From Setomelanomma holmii (taxonomy: Eukaryota > Ascomycota > Dothideomycetes > Pleosporales > Phaeosphaeriaceae), in NCBI GenBank assembly GCA_010015745.1, contig ML978282.1, positions 1 through 64,000 on the forward strand: 64,000 bases of DNA. Reading direction: 5' to 3'. Positions 42,432 through 52,160 of the stretch are shown one piece after another (the first letter of the stretch is position 1; the number at the start of each line of letters is the position of its first letter). The position numbers were made by a program, and so were the translations under genes. The notes below the pieces were generated by a model. It was not told where the DNA came from. It did no database searches and saw nothing but the letters and a program-made list of their open reading frames with translations.

Positions 42432-45428
42432 TTACGTTAGGTCTACAATTGGTAGGTCGATCGCATCATAGCCTTCGTGGTAGACTTCTGCAAAAGCCTC
42501 AATATCTGTAAAGCTCTCGTTGTCCTCGTCGTATGCCTGGAAACGAGGCACTGTAGTCGTGTTACTGACATGTTGCTGGTTGAATTGATCTACACGCTCC
42601 TCTAAGAGGTCTATGCCGCATTGATAGAGGTCAATAGAGTCAAACATGCCGGAGCTGACTGCTGAATTGCTATGTCGAGCATCAGCATATCCACCAACAA
42701 ACAGTTGCCAGGCAAGAAGAAACATGTCTGCAGATGCAACTGATGACGAATGAGTGCCAGACATAGTTTCTCCAAACTGCGACTCGAGCTGGTTACGCAC
42801 GCAGCGGATAAGTGTGTTGCACAGCGCGTTCCTCTGAAAAGCGATACTAATGTCGTGTGTTGAGTTCTTGAGATTCCGAAGGTTGACCTTACAATGGCAG
42901 TTCAAATGCTCGAGGGCGAGATCGATAGGCTTGAACGTTGATGGCCGACCGATCCAATTGACAAGGCCAGACGACAATATAGCGCGCTGCAACTCTGGGG
43001 TATTGGCTGACGATAATATCCATCGATAGTACAGCATCTCGCGCCCGTAGTTATGCTGCGATGCACCAAGAAATACCACAATAAGAACATCCACTAACCG
43101 CCTAAGCATGCCAATGTCGCCGTACTTTACAGCCCACTGGACTGCAAGGAACAACTCGACCTCTTGCAGGTAACGGCACATCGTGCGATAATCAACGTCA
43201 GCGTCTAGCCCACGCCAGGCGTCTGGAGTAAAGGCAGCAACACGTATCTCCTCGATAATGGCCAGGAACTGAGCAGATGTAAGCGACCGCATCGCATCTT
43301 CAATGTCGTCGACGCGACCGGCGTTGCTATTAATAGTTGCGCTTAGAAGGGAACGACGTCGTAATGCTGCGTAGAAGAGCGACGCAACTCTGGACGTATA
43401 ACCCTGAGTAATAATTGGCTCCATCAGATGGTACTTGATGCTGTCTCGGCTGTGCTGAGAGCGGTTCCACTGCGTAGCGTCCTTCAAAACCGTGTGTACA
43501 GTCGATTGGCCAGGGGTAGACGGTTGCCAGTGCGTGCGGATGATGGTATATAGGAGGTTCATCTGGATATGAAACCAAGCTGGTACGCCTAACAGCCACT
43601 TGCGACGATCATAGGCGCGACTTGCCTGGATCTGCTCCTGTTGCACACTACGGATCCGCCGGGCCGTAAGTTGGTCACCATGTACTAAGTACAGCCGCTC
43701 TGTAAAGTCGTCTGCAACCTCAGGCGTAGCAGATGCATTAAGCCCTAACTGACGGAGGTATATATCCTCATGTACCTGGTAGGTACCTTCAATCGTGCCT
43801 TCGTCAGCAGTGATACCTGCAAACTGCCAAAATTCAGTCTTTTGGGGTCGCAAACGATCCACGACCGGAAATTGTGGGTACGAGGTAGCTGTATCTCCAG
43901 AGAAAATAGTGCTGATTGCGCTAGGATGTAGACGTTTAATAGCCTCTGCGATAAGGCTGCGGGATACCTGCACCCCAACATCGTCTGTACCAGCAAGAGC
44001 AGGGCCAGTAACGATATCACGCAACCGTAGCGGAACACTTGGGTTATGCATAGCCTGCGTTAGACCGCTACTCGGCAGCTCTGTACAACGAACATACATA
44101 GCGTTCGTGAATGACTTGAACGTTGCTGTATGGCCTGAGTCCTCGCCTCGTTTTCGGTCCATGAAGTTGATATTATCGTATGCGACAACTGCCTCAGCCA
44201 TCCGGGCTCGCTTGGCTAGCATCTCCTGCTAACATGTTATCACGTATACCACAAAGAAAACTCTGATTGGCCCAGAAGTTCCCAGGAGTTTACAGAAGTT
44301 CCCAGGAGTTTACAGAAGTTCCCAGGAGTTTACAGAAGCTCCCAGGAGTTTACAGAAGCTCCCAGATGTTTACAGAAGCTCCCAGATGTTTATAGGAGTG
44401 CCTAGGAGTTGCAAGAAGCATATAGAAAGTTGGAAAGAATGTAGAAGTAAGCTCTATAGCCTCTGATTGGCCCAGAAGTTTACAGAAGAAACAAGAAGTG
44501 AGTAGGAGTTATTAGAAGTATACAAAGAAGGGCACTTACGTACTGACGCATGCTTTGCTGCCTTCACCATAAGGCTGTTACCGTGAACATAGCTGTGGCA
44601 GAGACCAAAGCCATGCAGCGTTTCAACGACACGCCGGTTTATCCCAGATCCAATCAGATATATATCCAGACACGAGGCTAACGTATTAGATACGTGACGC
44701 GCCCGCGAGAAGCAGACCATGCTCGTAACCGCAAAAATCCTCTTCTGCACATTTGATCGAACATGCTTATGCGCTCCATACGTTTTGCGATGGCTCCGCC
44801 TATTGCTTAACAGCCTCTGGACTAGAGAGTACCACGTTGGAGCTGACCGCTGTATTATAGCAACGCCAGCAGCGTAGTCTATTGCCTCTATCGTCATACC
44901 AAGAGCGAATTTGGCGAACGGTTCTATGTTCACCAACACGTCTAGCTCAGTCGTGATGACGGCTACAATAGAGAGATCATTGCAGATGCCACGATCCCGT
45001 ATTGACTGTACCGCCTTTGACATAGCTAGCCGTCGCTGATCCTGCCTACGATAATGACGATGCCGGATCTGCACCTCAGGGAGGCCATCTGCGCCAACCC
45101 ACGCCCTAATCAAATGTCCAAAAGTCCACCTCATATCCCGTAGCACTGTTACTACAGCATTCAGCTTTTGTGTACGTGAAAGGCGGATTATTCGGCGGCG
45201 TGGTGTTGGCGATTCGTCGCTATTCTCGCTGTCGTTGCGGTCGGTATCAGTGTCGCTAGCTAAGGAGGTCGCATCGTCGCTATCGCTCGAACGACTTGCC
45301 ATAGAATTATCAGTCATGTCTAATACTAGAGTAGCACGAGGGGTGCCATCAGTAGTAGGCGTTATGGGGCTGGAAGGAGGGTCAGATAGAGGACTGGACG
45401 GTGCCGTTTGATGAGCAATTCCAGCCAT
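42432..45428 (-). CDS. DUF6589-like protein of the element, candidate transposase, two exons
   Basis: Exon 1 (45428-44544) and exon 2 (44228-42432) join in phase to about 893 residues; donor GTACGT, acceptor TTAG (or GCAG 3 nt on). The joined region reads FGLCHSYVHG...KAAKHAS then AKRARMAEAVVAYDNINFMD, the pattern I recall for fungal DUF6589 proteins, where the YDNINF block follows this segment. Exon 1 starts with a Ser/Asp-rich linker. Late motifs such as GASQHNYGREML and FLAVQWAVKYGD suit an RNase H-like nuclease fold, but catalytic acids are only guessed. The roughly 315-bp intron is filled with subterminal repeats, unusual for this genome. Confidence 0.8.
44229..44543. repeat. Intron packed with CCCAGGAGTTTACAGAAG repeats
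   Basis: Six or so tandem copies of about 18 bp (CCCAGGAGTTTACAGAAG and variants) run from 44278 to 44400, and GATTGGCCCAGAAGTT is present at both ends. They lie within the intron of the DUF6589-like gene. Confidence 0.85.
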
Positions 45429-45780
45429 TTCTGCGCAGGAGGAGATGGCGAGTGTAGACTCAATAAATAGAGCGAAGAAGGAGCTTTTGATGAGTATATG
45501 TTTAGGGTTGTGGTAACGTTGTTGTGCGTAACAAGTATCGGGTCGAAGTTGACTGTTCTGTGCCTAACAAACCCTAGATGGGTTGCCGCAAACACCGAAC
45601 CAAATTTCCTCAGACGCTCTGGAGAGCTTTGGTCTGCGCCCAACCTGATTGGCCCAGAAGTTTGCAGGAGTTAGCAGAAGTTCATGATTGGCTCAGAAGT
45701 TTGCAGGACTTCTTAGCGAAGCGCTAGCATGTTAGCGCTGCGCCCCAAAAGCTCAGCAGAGTGTCTGATTTATGAGATAA
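45429..45780. repeat. Right arm of the element with subterminal motifs
   Basis: GATTGGCCCAGAAGTTTGCAG at 45645 and a variant at 45685, then GCGCTAGCATGTTAGCGC, the counterpart of the left arm's GGCTAATATCTAGCGCC. It should also contain the promoter of the DUF6589-like gene. Confidence 0.8.
45756..45780 (-). repeat. Right terminal inverted repeat, 25 bp
   Basis: Ends TGATTTATGAGATAA. Reverse complement of the left end with three transition differences. Confidence 0.88.
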
Positions 45781-45789
45781 ACTTTCAGA
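45781..45789. repeat. Right target-site duplication ACTTTCAGA
   Basis: Perfect copy of 36335-36343, directly after the right terminal repeat. Confidence 0.93.
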
Positions 45790-45929
45790 TCTGACCTGAT
45801 TATGCTGACTAACACACAAGCTAAGTCTATTCGGGACCGGCCGCATCACCCAGCAACAACAAACAAAACAACGCCCATGATCACTACCATCATCCCGATC
45901 ACAGCCATATCTTCCCCTTCTTCTTCACT

Positions 45930-47432
45930 ATGAAGCGTAAAAACTCCGAGAGTGCTTGCACAGTACGTAAGCGTCGCGACTTGTCGCGTAGATCGATGTC
46001 CGACTGTGGCTGCAAGCACCTGCAGTGCGTGTCTACGCTTACCCCGCCCTCGGCATCACCCACCACGAGCTGCTTTCATTTCGCACTTCAAGGAAAGCAA
46101 GGGGCAAACCCTATCACCACCTGGATTCACGACGTCAATGCGAGCCAGAACCACGACGAGCCTACCGAGCGCTTTCCAGTCGAGACCTGTTCCGTGCCTG
46201 ACAATATGTCAGACAGCTCACGACTACGTCAATTGAAGACAGCGAGACGTTCGCGCTCCTGTAGCCCGACTAAGAAGAGCTCTCAGTATCGCAGCGTGGT
46301 GCTGAAGCCCGTCGGTATACTTGTGGACGTCATCCATAATCTGCCACCCGATATCGAGGCGCTTCTTCCTAGAGGTCTGCGCGACGTTCTTGATCGACGA
46401 GCTCCTTTGCTTGCTACCGCTTATACACAACTCGAAGACACTTCTGATAAATTTGATGGGAGTTACGCCTGGACAAGAGAGTTAGCAGATAAAGTCAGTC
46501 AGATCGCATCTGTGTACCGACACGAGTGCTGCGAACTGGCCGAGAAACCTGGCTCTGAGCCTGAATATCGGTCACATCTTTACGGCGACGTGGTCGAGAA
46601 ACTCGCCCGATTTCCATCCTGGCGCCGCGCCCTCAGGGCCAACTGCAGCGATAAGTCCTGGCTCACCACGCTCAAGCCGCCTGCGCCGACCCGCATTCTT
46701 TCCTTGCCCTGGCCATCTCTACCAATAAACCCCGGACGGACAAAGCTTCAAGAGCACGCATCATTTGCGTCGACTCTCAATTCATTCGATTCCAACATCA
46801 TACATGTGCAACCAGACAGCGATTCTACCAACCTTGCCTCACTTACTGCGTCGACCGAGCCGAGCGACTCCTCCTCTGTCAGCGATTTAGACAGTACAAT
46901 CACGACTCCGAAGCCGGATATTACTGTTGGCATCTCTCGAGACGCTTTCACTCGCGAGCAGACAGGACTTCTTGAATACTGGCAAGCTAGCAAGCTAGTC
47001 CTCAGTGATCCACACGCTACACAAGGCGACATGCGCTTTCCGTTTTTGATCATCGAAGCTAAGGGGTTGGCGACAGATGGAAATCTCATAGGCGCACAGA
47101 ACCAAGCTGCTGGAGGCGGGACATGTGCAATCAGATTGCTGGCTTCGCTGGCGGAGCAGGATTCTGAAGCCGCCGTACCGCGCATCGTCTTTAGCTGCAC
47201 AACCGAGGGCGCCATTCACGAGCTATGGATTCACTTCACAATGTTAGACGAGGAAAACAACCCGAAGCAGCATATGGTGTGCCTAGGAGCCTGGAGGATG
47301 ACGATAGAGCGACATGTTAACGAGTTCGTGACAGCACTGGCAATTATCCTCTCTTGGGGCGTGGATGTGTTCTTTCCACAGATCAAGCAGGTGCTAGATG
47401 GCATCTTGAATGTAGCAAGATCTGCCAGATAA
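45930..47432 (+). CDS. PD-(D/E)XK nuclease-like fungal protein (DUF7924 type)
   Basis: Single exon, 500 residues. The N-terminal half is basic and Ser-rich. The C-terminal domain shows KPDITVGISRDAF (about 327), then DMRFPFLIIEAKGLA (about 370-384) and GAQNQAAGGG: the Asp ... Glu-x-Lys arrangement of restriction-endonuclease-like folds. A hydrophobic helix follows (VTALAIILSWGVDVFFPQI). I know such proteins from many filamentous ascomycetes without a proven role; DNA cleavage is inference. It starts 140 bp beyond the transposon. A broken relative lies at 52.2-53.7 kb. Confidence 0.75.
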   Translation: MKRKNSESACTVRKRRDLSRRSMSDCGCKHLQCVSTLTPPSASPTTSCFHFALQGKQGANPITTWIHDVNASQNHDEPTERFPVETCSVPDNMSDSSRLRQLKTARRSRSCSPTKKSSQYRSVVLKPVGILVDVIHNLPPDIEALLPRGLRDVLDRRAPLLATAYTQLEDTSDKFDGSYAWTRELADKVSQIASVYRHECCELAEKPGSEPEYRSHLYGDVVEKLARFPSWRRALRANCSDKSWLTTLKPPAPTRILSLPWPSLPINPGRTKLQEHASFASTLNSFDSNIIHVQPDSDSTNLASLTASTEPSDSSSVSDLDSTITTPKPDITVGISRDAFTREQTGLLEYWQASKLVLSDPHATQGDMRFPFLIIEAKGLATDGNLIGAQNQAAGGGTCAIRLLASLAEQDSEAAVPRIVFSCTTEGAIHELWIHFTMLDEENNPKQHMVCLGAWRMTIERHVNEFVTALAIILSWGVDVFFPQIKQVLDGILNVARSAR

Positions 47433-48056
47433 ATGTCATGTCCTATCTTCGTCACCTTCATTTGTCGCCTTTGGTGTGGTTCGCCGAGCCACGACTTACG
47501 AGGAAATGCACATTATTGTGATTGATGTTTTTCATTATGCCTACGTCGCAGTGATTCCATCACAATCGCATTCAAACTCAATTTATGTTCTGGCGTTCAC
47601 AGGTCTCATACTTCTTTTCTTTGCACGATGCACTACTCAAGTTCTTGCTCCGTGGGACATTGGCTTGACGAGCTCAGTTCCACCTTCTCTTTCACCGCAC
47701 AGTACTTCGTGCGATTTCAGCAATATACCCTTGAACGAGGAAGAGAAGACTAAGTTGAGCCTCGGATTTGAGTCTCAACAAGTAGCCACGGGTTCCGGGC
47801 CTTTGATCGATCTCTATTGCTCAGATCGTTCAGCACTTCTGCAGCACTATTGTATCAATACTCTCGGCAACCGTTGATCATATCCCCACCCTACAATCTG
47901 CATACGTCCGGGAAAGCGCCCTGTGTGGATGATTCGTCTACTTCATCCCGGTAGACCTCCACATCTTCCGCTGCTGGAGGTGGCCTGGTTCAAAAGGCTA
48001 ATACACAGTCATACATGACATAAATAATGGAACCCAACAGTGGCTGGCTTCGACTC
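47433..48056. other. Intergenic, nothing convincing
   Basis: About 620 bp. An open frame (47476-47877) lacks an ATG near its start and shows only a hydrophobic patch (IYVLAFTGLILLFFAR). Confidence 0.35.
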
Positions 48057-48290
48057 CTAGCGCGTGATTCGCGGGTCGAAGAACGGTGTATCCGGCATGT
48101 GCTCTCTGTCTAATTCAAGTTCCTCACACGTTGAGGCGCCAAAGTCGCAAAGCCATAGATCGAGTAGTGCCGACCCGGGCAGTACTGCTGAATCAGACCC
48201 AATTGCTTGGCTAGGTAGCCCATAGACCAACGTAATAGCAAACACGTGCTGGGCGGATTACTCGTGTAGTGTGTACATATATAAGCTATC
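48057..48290 (-). pseudogene. Protein kinase relic (DFG region only)
   Basis: The minus strand encodes LLDLWLCDFGASTCEELELD followed by PDTPFFDPRITR and a stop. It aligns by eye with DLILADFGGSKCLDLDLNGH and PDEPFFDPHID of the kinase at 54.4-55.3 kb. The N-lobe and the rest of the C-lobe are missing; a shifted frame upstream (LRWSMGYLAKQ) may be the remnant of the preceding helix. Truncated, probably dead copy of a related kinase, overlapping the 5' end of the RBR gene. Confidence 0.65.
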
Positions 48291-49893
48291 AAAGTCAGTC
48301 ATCGATACACTCTTCCTCAACATCAAGCTTTCCGCAACTACTATTCGTATCAGCACTCCTTCTGGTTAGAAAGAGTATCGCAGCGTCTGGACCAGCACGA
48401 CCAATGCTGAAGGAAGTATCATTCGTTTGCGACGATAGTGGTCATGGCCTCCGTACACTCCAAGCTTCTACAGGTCACAGTCATACCCGCCCCGCCGTGA
48501 TGGGAAGCAGCGACAACGACAATGGCACAAAGCATGTCACCAAGCTATCAGTGCTTCACTGGAAATCACTAGGTCAGACACGCCAACCTGCGATATCGTC
48601 CTATCCAGAGGGTCTCAAAACAGCCGCGCATGAAACTAGGCGTCGGACTGAAGGTGTTACCGTCATCAGCCAAAGAGGCGGCCTGAAACGTAAGGACACA
48701 CAGGATGTGCTACACCCACGCCTTTCCATGAAGAACTCCGGAGCCAGAAGCCCTGCGTCGACCTCAACATCAGGTGTTCATGCAGCACGCTTTCTTGACA
48801 GCACAGATGCTGCAGCTCTGCAGCGACATTTGGCCCACAGACTGGCCCAACAAGAGAAGGGATACACGACCAAGAAAAGCAAGCCTTTCTACGCGCCATC
48901 TATGGCCATAACAAGCTCTGTCAGGCTAGAGAAAGTGCGCGACGTCCAACATTCGGATATAGCTCAACAGGGCACACGAGAAGACCCCATCGACCTGGAT
49001 GCATACTTACAAGTCAACCTGGATGCACATGTGGTGCAATCACAAGCACAGCAAGATGAAAAGGACCCGCAGACCCGCCAGTGTGACGTCTGCGGGGATG
49101 AAGCCTCTGTCTCGGAGTTCCCTTCGCTTGCTGGCTGTAGGCATCTGCCGCAGACGTGTTCCGATTGTTACAAGAAGTGGATTGCGGCCCAACTCCCGAA
49201 TAACAGCTGGAGAGAAGTGACATGTCCCGAAAAGAATTGCGACATCAGATTGACGTACTCTGACATCCAGCAAACCGCAACGCGCGAGACTTTTGAGCAA
49301 TATGACACATTCATCGCGCGCGCTGCCCTTAACGCAGACCGTAAGTTTAGTCGCCTCACAGCCCTTTGTATAGTCTAACGTTCTACGACAGCCAACTTTC
49401 GATGGTGTCGAAGTTGCGACTCCGGTCAGATACACACAAGTGGCGAGGAGGGCAACATTTGCACCTGCGCCTGGTGTGGCCGTAAAACGTGCGTCGTCCA
49501 TGGAACCACTTGGCACGATGGAGAGACATGCGAGGAGTATGATCATAGATCCTCAAAGAGAGCTCAGGACGCAGCAAGCGTCGCGACCATTTCCATGCTC
49601 TCAAAGAAGTGTCCTGGACCGGGCTGCCTCTACAACATCGAGAAGAACGAAGGCTGCAATCATATGACTTGTGAGTCGGCATCGGACAGGGACAACACGA
49701 TACTGACAGTGTGATAGGTTCTCAATGCAAGTATGAGTTCTGCTGGATTTGTCTTTGCGACTGTAAGTTTTGCTCCAACATCTCCGCCGCTAGTAGGCTG
49801 ACGATTTATAATCCTACAGACAAGGAGGTCAGAAGGCTCGGCAACTCAGCTCACGCCCAAGACTGTGATTACCATACCAGGAGGCTCAGATGA
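48269..49893 (+). CDS. RBR-type E3 ubiquitin ligase (RING-IBR-RING), four exons
   Basis: Exons 48269-49340, 49392-49670, 49718-49762 and 49820-49893 join in phase to 489 residues counted from 48269; Met at 48404 or 48500 are alternative starts. Order: a disordered, basic N-terminus; RING1 (CDVCGDEASVSEF ... CRHLPQTCSDCYKKW ... CPEKNC); IBR (WCRSCDSGQIHT ... CTCAWCGRKTCVVH ... CEEYDH); RING2 (CPGPGCLYNIEKNEGCNHMTC, SQCKYEFCWICL). The Cys in HMTC is the expected catalytic thioester site, rebuilt by splicing. RBR ligases accept ubiquitin from E2 on this Cys and pass it to substrates. The chain stops soon after RING2, with a short tail ending HTRRLR. Confidence 0.88.
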
Positions 49894-50073
49894 CGTTCGT
49901 ACGTAGAGAAGATACTGTAGCAATCGATGTCGACGTCGGCGTCAATGTCACTCAAAAGCGAGGGCCGTTAGTTCCTGCAGGCCACCCATATATATAGGTA
50001 CCTACGCTGCAGCCCTGTCACCAGTTATCAAAGTCAGTTTACAGCCGTTCGTCCTGACTTCACATCAAGCATT

Positions 50074-50970
50074 ATGACAGACAAGAACAAATCGAGTACC
50101 GACATCCTCAACTCCAACCCTATGGCTCCAAACATCTGCGCGCTTAGAGCCTCATTGCGCTCTAAACCGTCAGAGGATGACAAACTTAGAGCATGTATAG
50201 CTATCCAGAATAAGATGCAATGTCAGCGGAAACAGTCAGAACGGCTTTTCGCAAACATTAGGGAAGTTATGGTAGAAGAGTGTTATCATTTCAAGAAGAA
50301 TGCGCAATCGCAAATAGACGTTGATTCAGATGCGGAGCATTGGAAGCGTTTTATTGATATCGCGCAATCCAGAATGAGCAAGGAGTGTCTTGCCCCACTT
50401 GCTAAAACAGCTGAGAGCTGGGGCATGGACAAGGTCCAGTACTACGAATGGGCTTCAGCGGGCCAGAAATACTGCCATGTACTCGGTGCTGCTGCTTCCC
50501 AGACTCCTATCTGGGAGGAGGCCTTGATTAAGCTAAATCAGCTGCTTCTACGAAGAATCACAGAAGGGCGGTCTCTAAGAACGACTGCGAACCCAATTTA
50601 CCTACTCGATCTGGAGCGCCTCGTAGCTTGGCGAGGTAAGGTCGATTTCGAGAAACGAGGCCGTAAGGCATATACGTTAAGGTACGAACCAATCACCGAA
50701 GCTGATCTACCAGAGGGTTATGAACTGGACCACTTCGGACTCATTGTAGTGGCCCAATCTCAATTCACTGTGCTAGCTTGTGAAAGAACGGAAGCGAAAC
50801 CATTGCGATATCTTCGTGATAGCGAGGATGGAGTAGAGATCACCACATCAGCCACATCAACAGTTCCGGTTCATCAAGCATATTCGAGGGTCTGGGAACT
50901 TATCCAAGTGCTCATGCTGCTCTGGTGCTCGCTCTTGGCTGTGTTGGCTTGGTTGTATAGAAGACCATGA
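50074..50970 (+). CDS. Hypothetical tail-anchored protein
   Basis: Single exon, 298 residues from ATG 50074 (MTDKNKSSTDILNSN). The body is soluble and helical (SERLFANIREVMVEECYHFK, SRMSKECLAPLAKTAESWG). The last 30 residues hold one membrane segment (WELIQVLMLLWCSLLAVLAW) followed by LYRRP, a tail-anchor topology with the bulk in the cytosol. No family recognised. The kinase at 54.4 kb also ends in a hydrophobic tail. Confidence 0.6.
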   Translation: MTDKNKSSTDILNSNPMAPNICALRASLRSKPSEDDKLRACIAIQNKMQCQRKQSERLFANIREVMVEECYHFKKNAQSQIDVDSDAEHWKRFIDIAQSRMSKECLAPLAKTAESWGMDKVQYYEWASAGQKYCHVLGAAASQTPIWEEALIKLNQLLLRRITEGRSLRTTANPIYLLDLERLVAWRGKVDFEKRGRKAYTLRYEPITEADLPEGYELDHFGLIVVAQSQFTVLACERTEAKPLRYLRDSEDGVEITTSATSTVPVHQAYSRVWELIQVLMLLWCSLLAVLAWLYRRP

Positions 50971-51039
50971 CGTTTCAGCAACGAGAGGTTGTACACCAAT
51001 ATACTAGGAGAACTGATGATAGGTTTGTGCATATATAGA

Positions 51040-51659
51040 CTAGATATCCGCGCCGCCAGCTAGACGTGCCTTTTTCTCGTGGCAACAGGTACCATCACTA
51101 ACCCTTTTCCTTTTGGAAGCACCACTTGCCGTCGAAGTATGTTGAGTTGTCTCTGTTACCTCGCTAATGCCGTTCTCGAGGCGATGAGCCCTTTTTGCCT
51201 TGGCTGTTGACGCTGCTCTCTTCGCGTCGATGCCTTTTCGAGATTGATCTCCAACCTCTTCCAACGCAGTTCGAGAAGTGTTTGTGGAGCCGTGCACGGT
51301 TTCGTCTGGATGAATGATCTCCAAAAGCACATGCTCTTCCGCATCGATACTGAGTGGGCGGTATTGGATTGATGATTGCTTGTCATTCTTGACTGTTTGG
51401 TAGTCAGGCGTGTTACCTTCGGTGATATCGGAAAGCTTACGCGTACTCAACCGAGGTATCTACAAGGTCAGCTTTGCAAGGAAACAAGTTTTTTGTTGAT
51501 ACATACAACATTGAAGTTGGGATCTTCAACAGTACCCTCGGAGCTCTCGTCGTCGTTGCTGTCGTGAGATACACCGGGAGGGCTTGCTGGCAGTTGGTTT
51601 GGGATGGCTTCGTTTTCTATCGCGGAGTTTGCAACCTCGGGGGATTTGACTCGAGGCAT
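51040..51659 (-). CDS. Small basic nuclear-type protein, two exons
   Basis: Exon 51659-51507 (MPRVKSPEVANSAIENEAIP), intron 51506-51460 (GTATGT...TTGTAG) and exon 51459-51040 give 190 residues. The joined text reads DPNFNVIPRLSTRKLSDITE. Ser/Thr/Lys-rich, low order, with likely nuclear signals (SKRKRVSD, HEKKARL). Possible regulator or chromatin-associated protein, function unknown. Confidence 0.6.
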
Positions 51660-52160
51660 CTAGGGTACTTAATGATTCCAATGGAAATACTATGGTTGCA
51701 CAAACCCTGAAATGAGATGCAAATGCTAGCTCTACTCAAGAAACGTGAAGTGAAAATACAGGACGAAGGACTCTCGTTCCTTTAAATAAAATTGGCGACA
51801 AGGAAGTGATTGGTCGATTGGCTTTCATTGGCTTTCATTTCCACATGAACTTATCTAACGCATGAATGTGGAGTTGCTCGTGTACGAGTGCGTTAAATCA
51901 AGCCAGGCCTCGTGAGGCGAGGCACAACTTCACCCTAGCCATGCATCGCGCGACACCCTCGACGAATTAGCATCACTCGACCTTGCTTCCCACATGAAGT
52001 ATCGACAATGTCGCCTTTTATGCTACTGCCTAGCGTTCCACGAAAGGAGAATCTTTCAACTGTCTCCTGCCGGTTCGTCGTAGGTGCCATGGACGATGAT
52101 ACCCGGAATGCTCTTTGCACAGCGAGAGAACCCTATAGTAATTACTCCCTCAATTGATAG
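51660..52160. other. Intergenic, nothing recognised
   Basis: About 500 bp, divergent promoter for the 51 kb gene at its left edge. No credible frame. Confidence 0.4.

Larger units (their letters stand above)
36344..45780. mobile_element. 9.4-kb TIR transposon carrying RecQ-like helicase, zinc-cluster and DUF6589-like genes
   Basis: Both ends start (read inward) TTATCTCAT and match over 25 bp with three differences (positions 10, 19 and 23), all transitions. A perfect 9-bp duplication flanks them. Further in, the two arms remain alignable around CTAGCG...ACTTCTG..CCAATCA, about 50-110 bp from each end. Inside are three open genes: a helicase (plus), a zinc-cluster protein (plus) and a DUF6589-like protein (minus), plus many copies of the subterminal motif. 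A 9-bp duplication is typical of Mutator-like elements, but I see no MULE transposase. The DUF6589-like protein is the best transposase candidate. I know of no named family with this gene set. Confidence 0.88.

Noticed and set aside
44454..44540. C-terminal extension of the first DUF6589 exon as a separate 324-residue protein
   Set aside because: The open frame past 44544 runs into repeat-derived sequence, while splicing at GTACGT restores the conserved join to the YDNINF block in phase.
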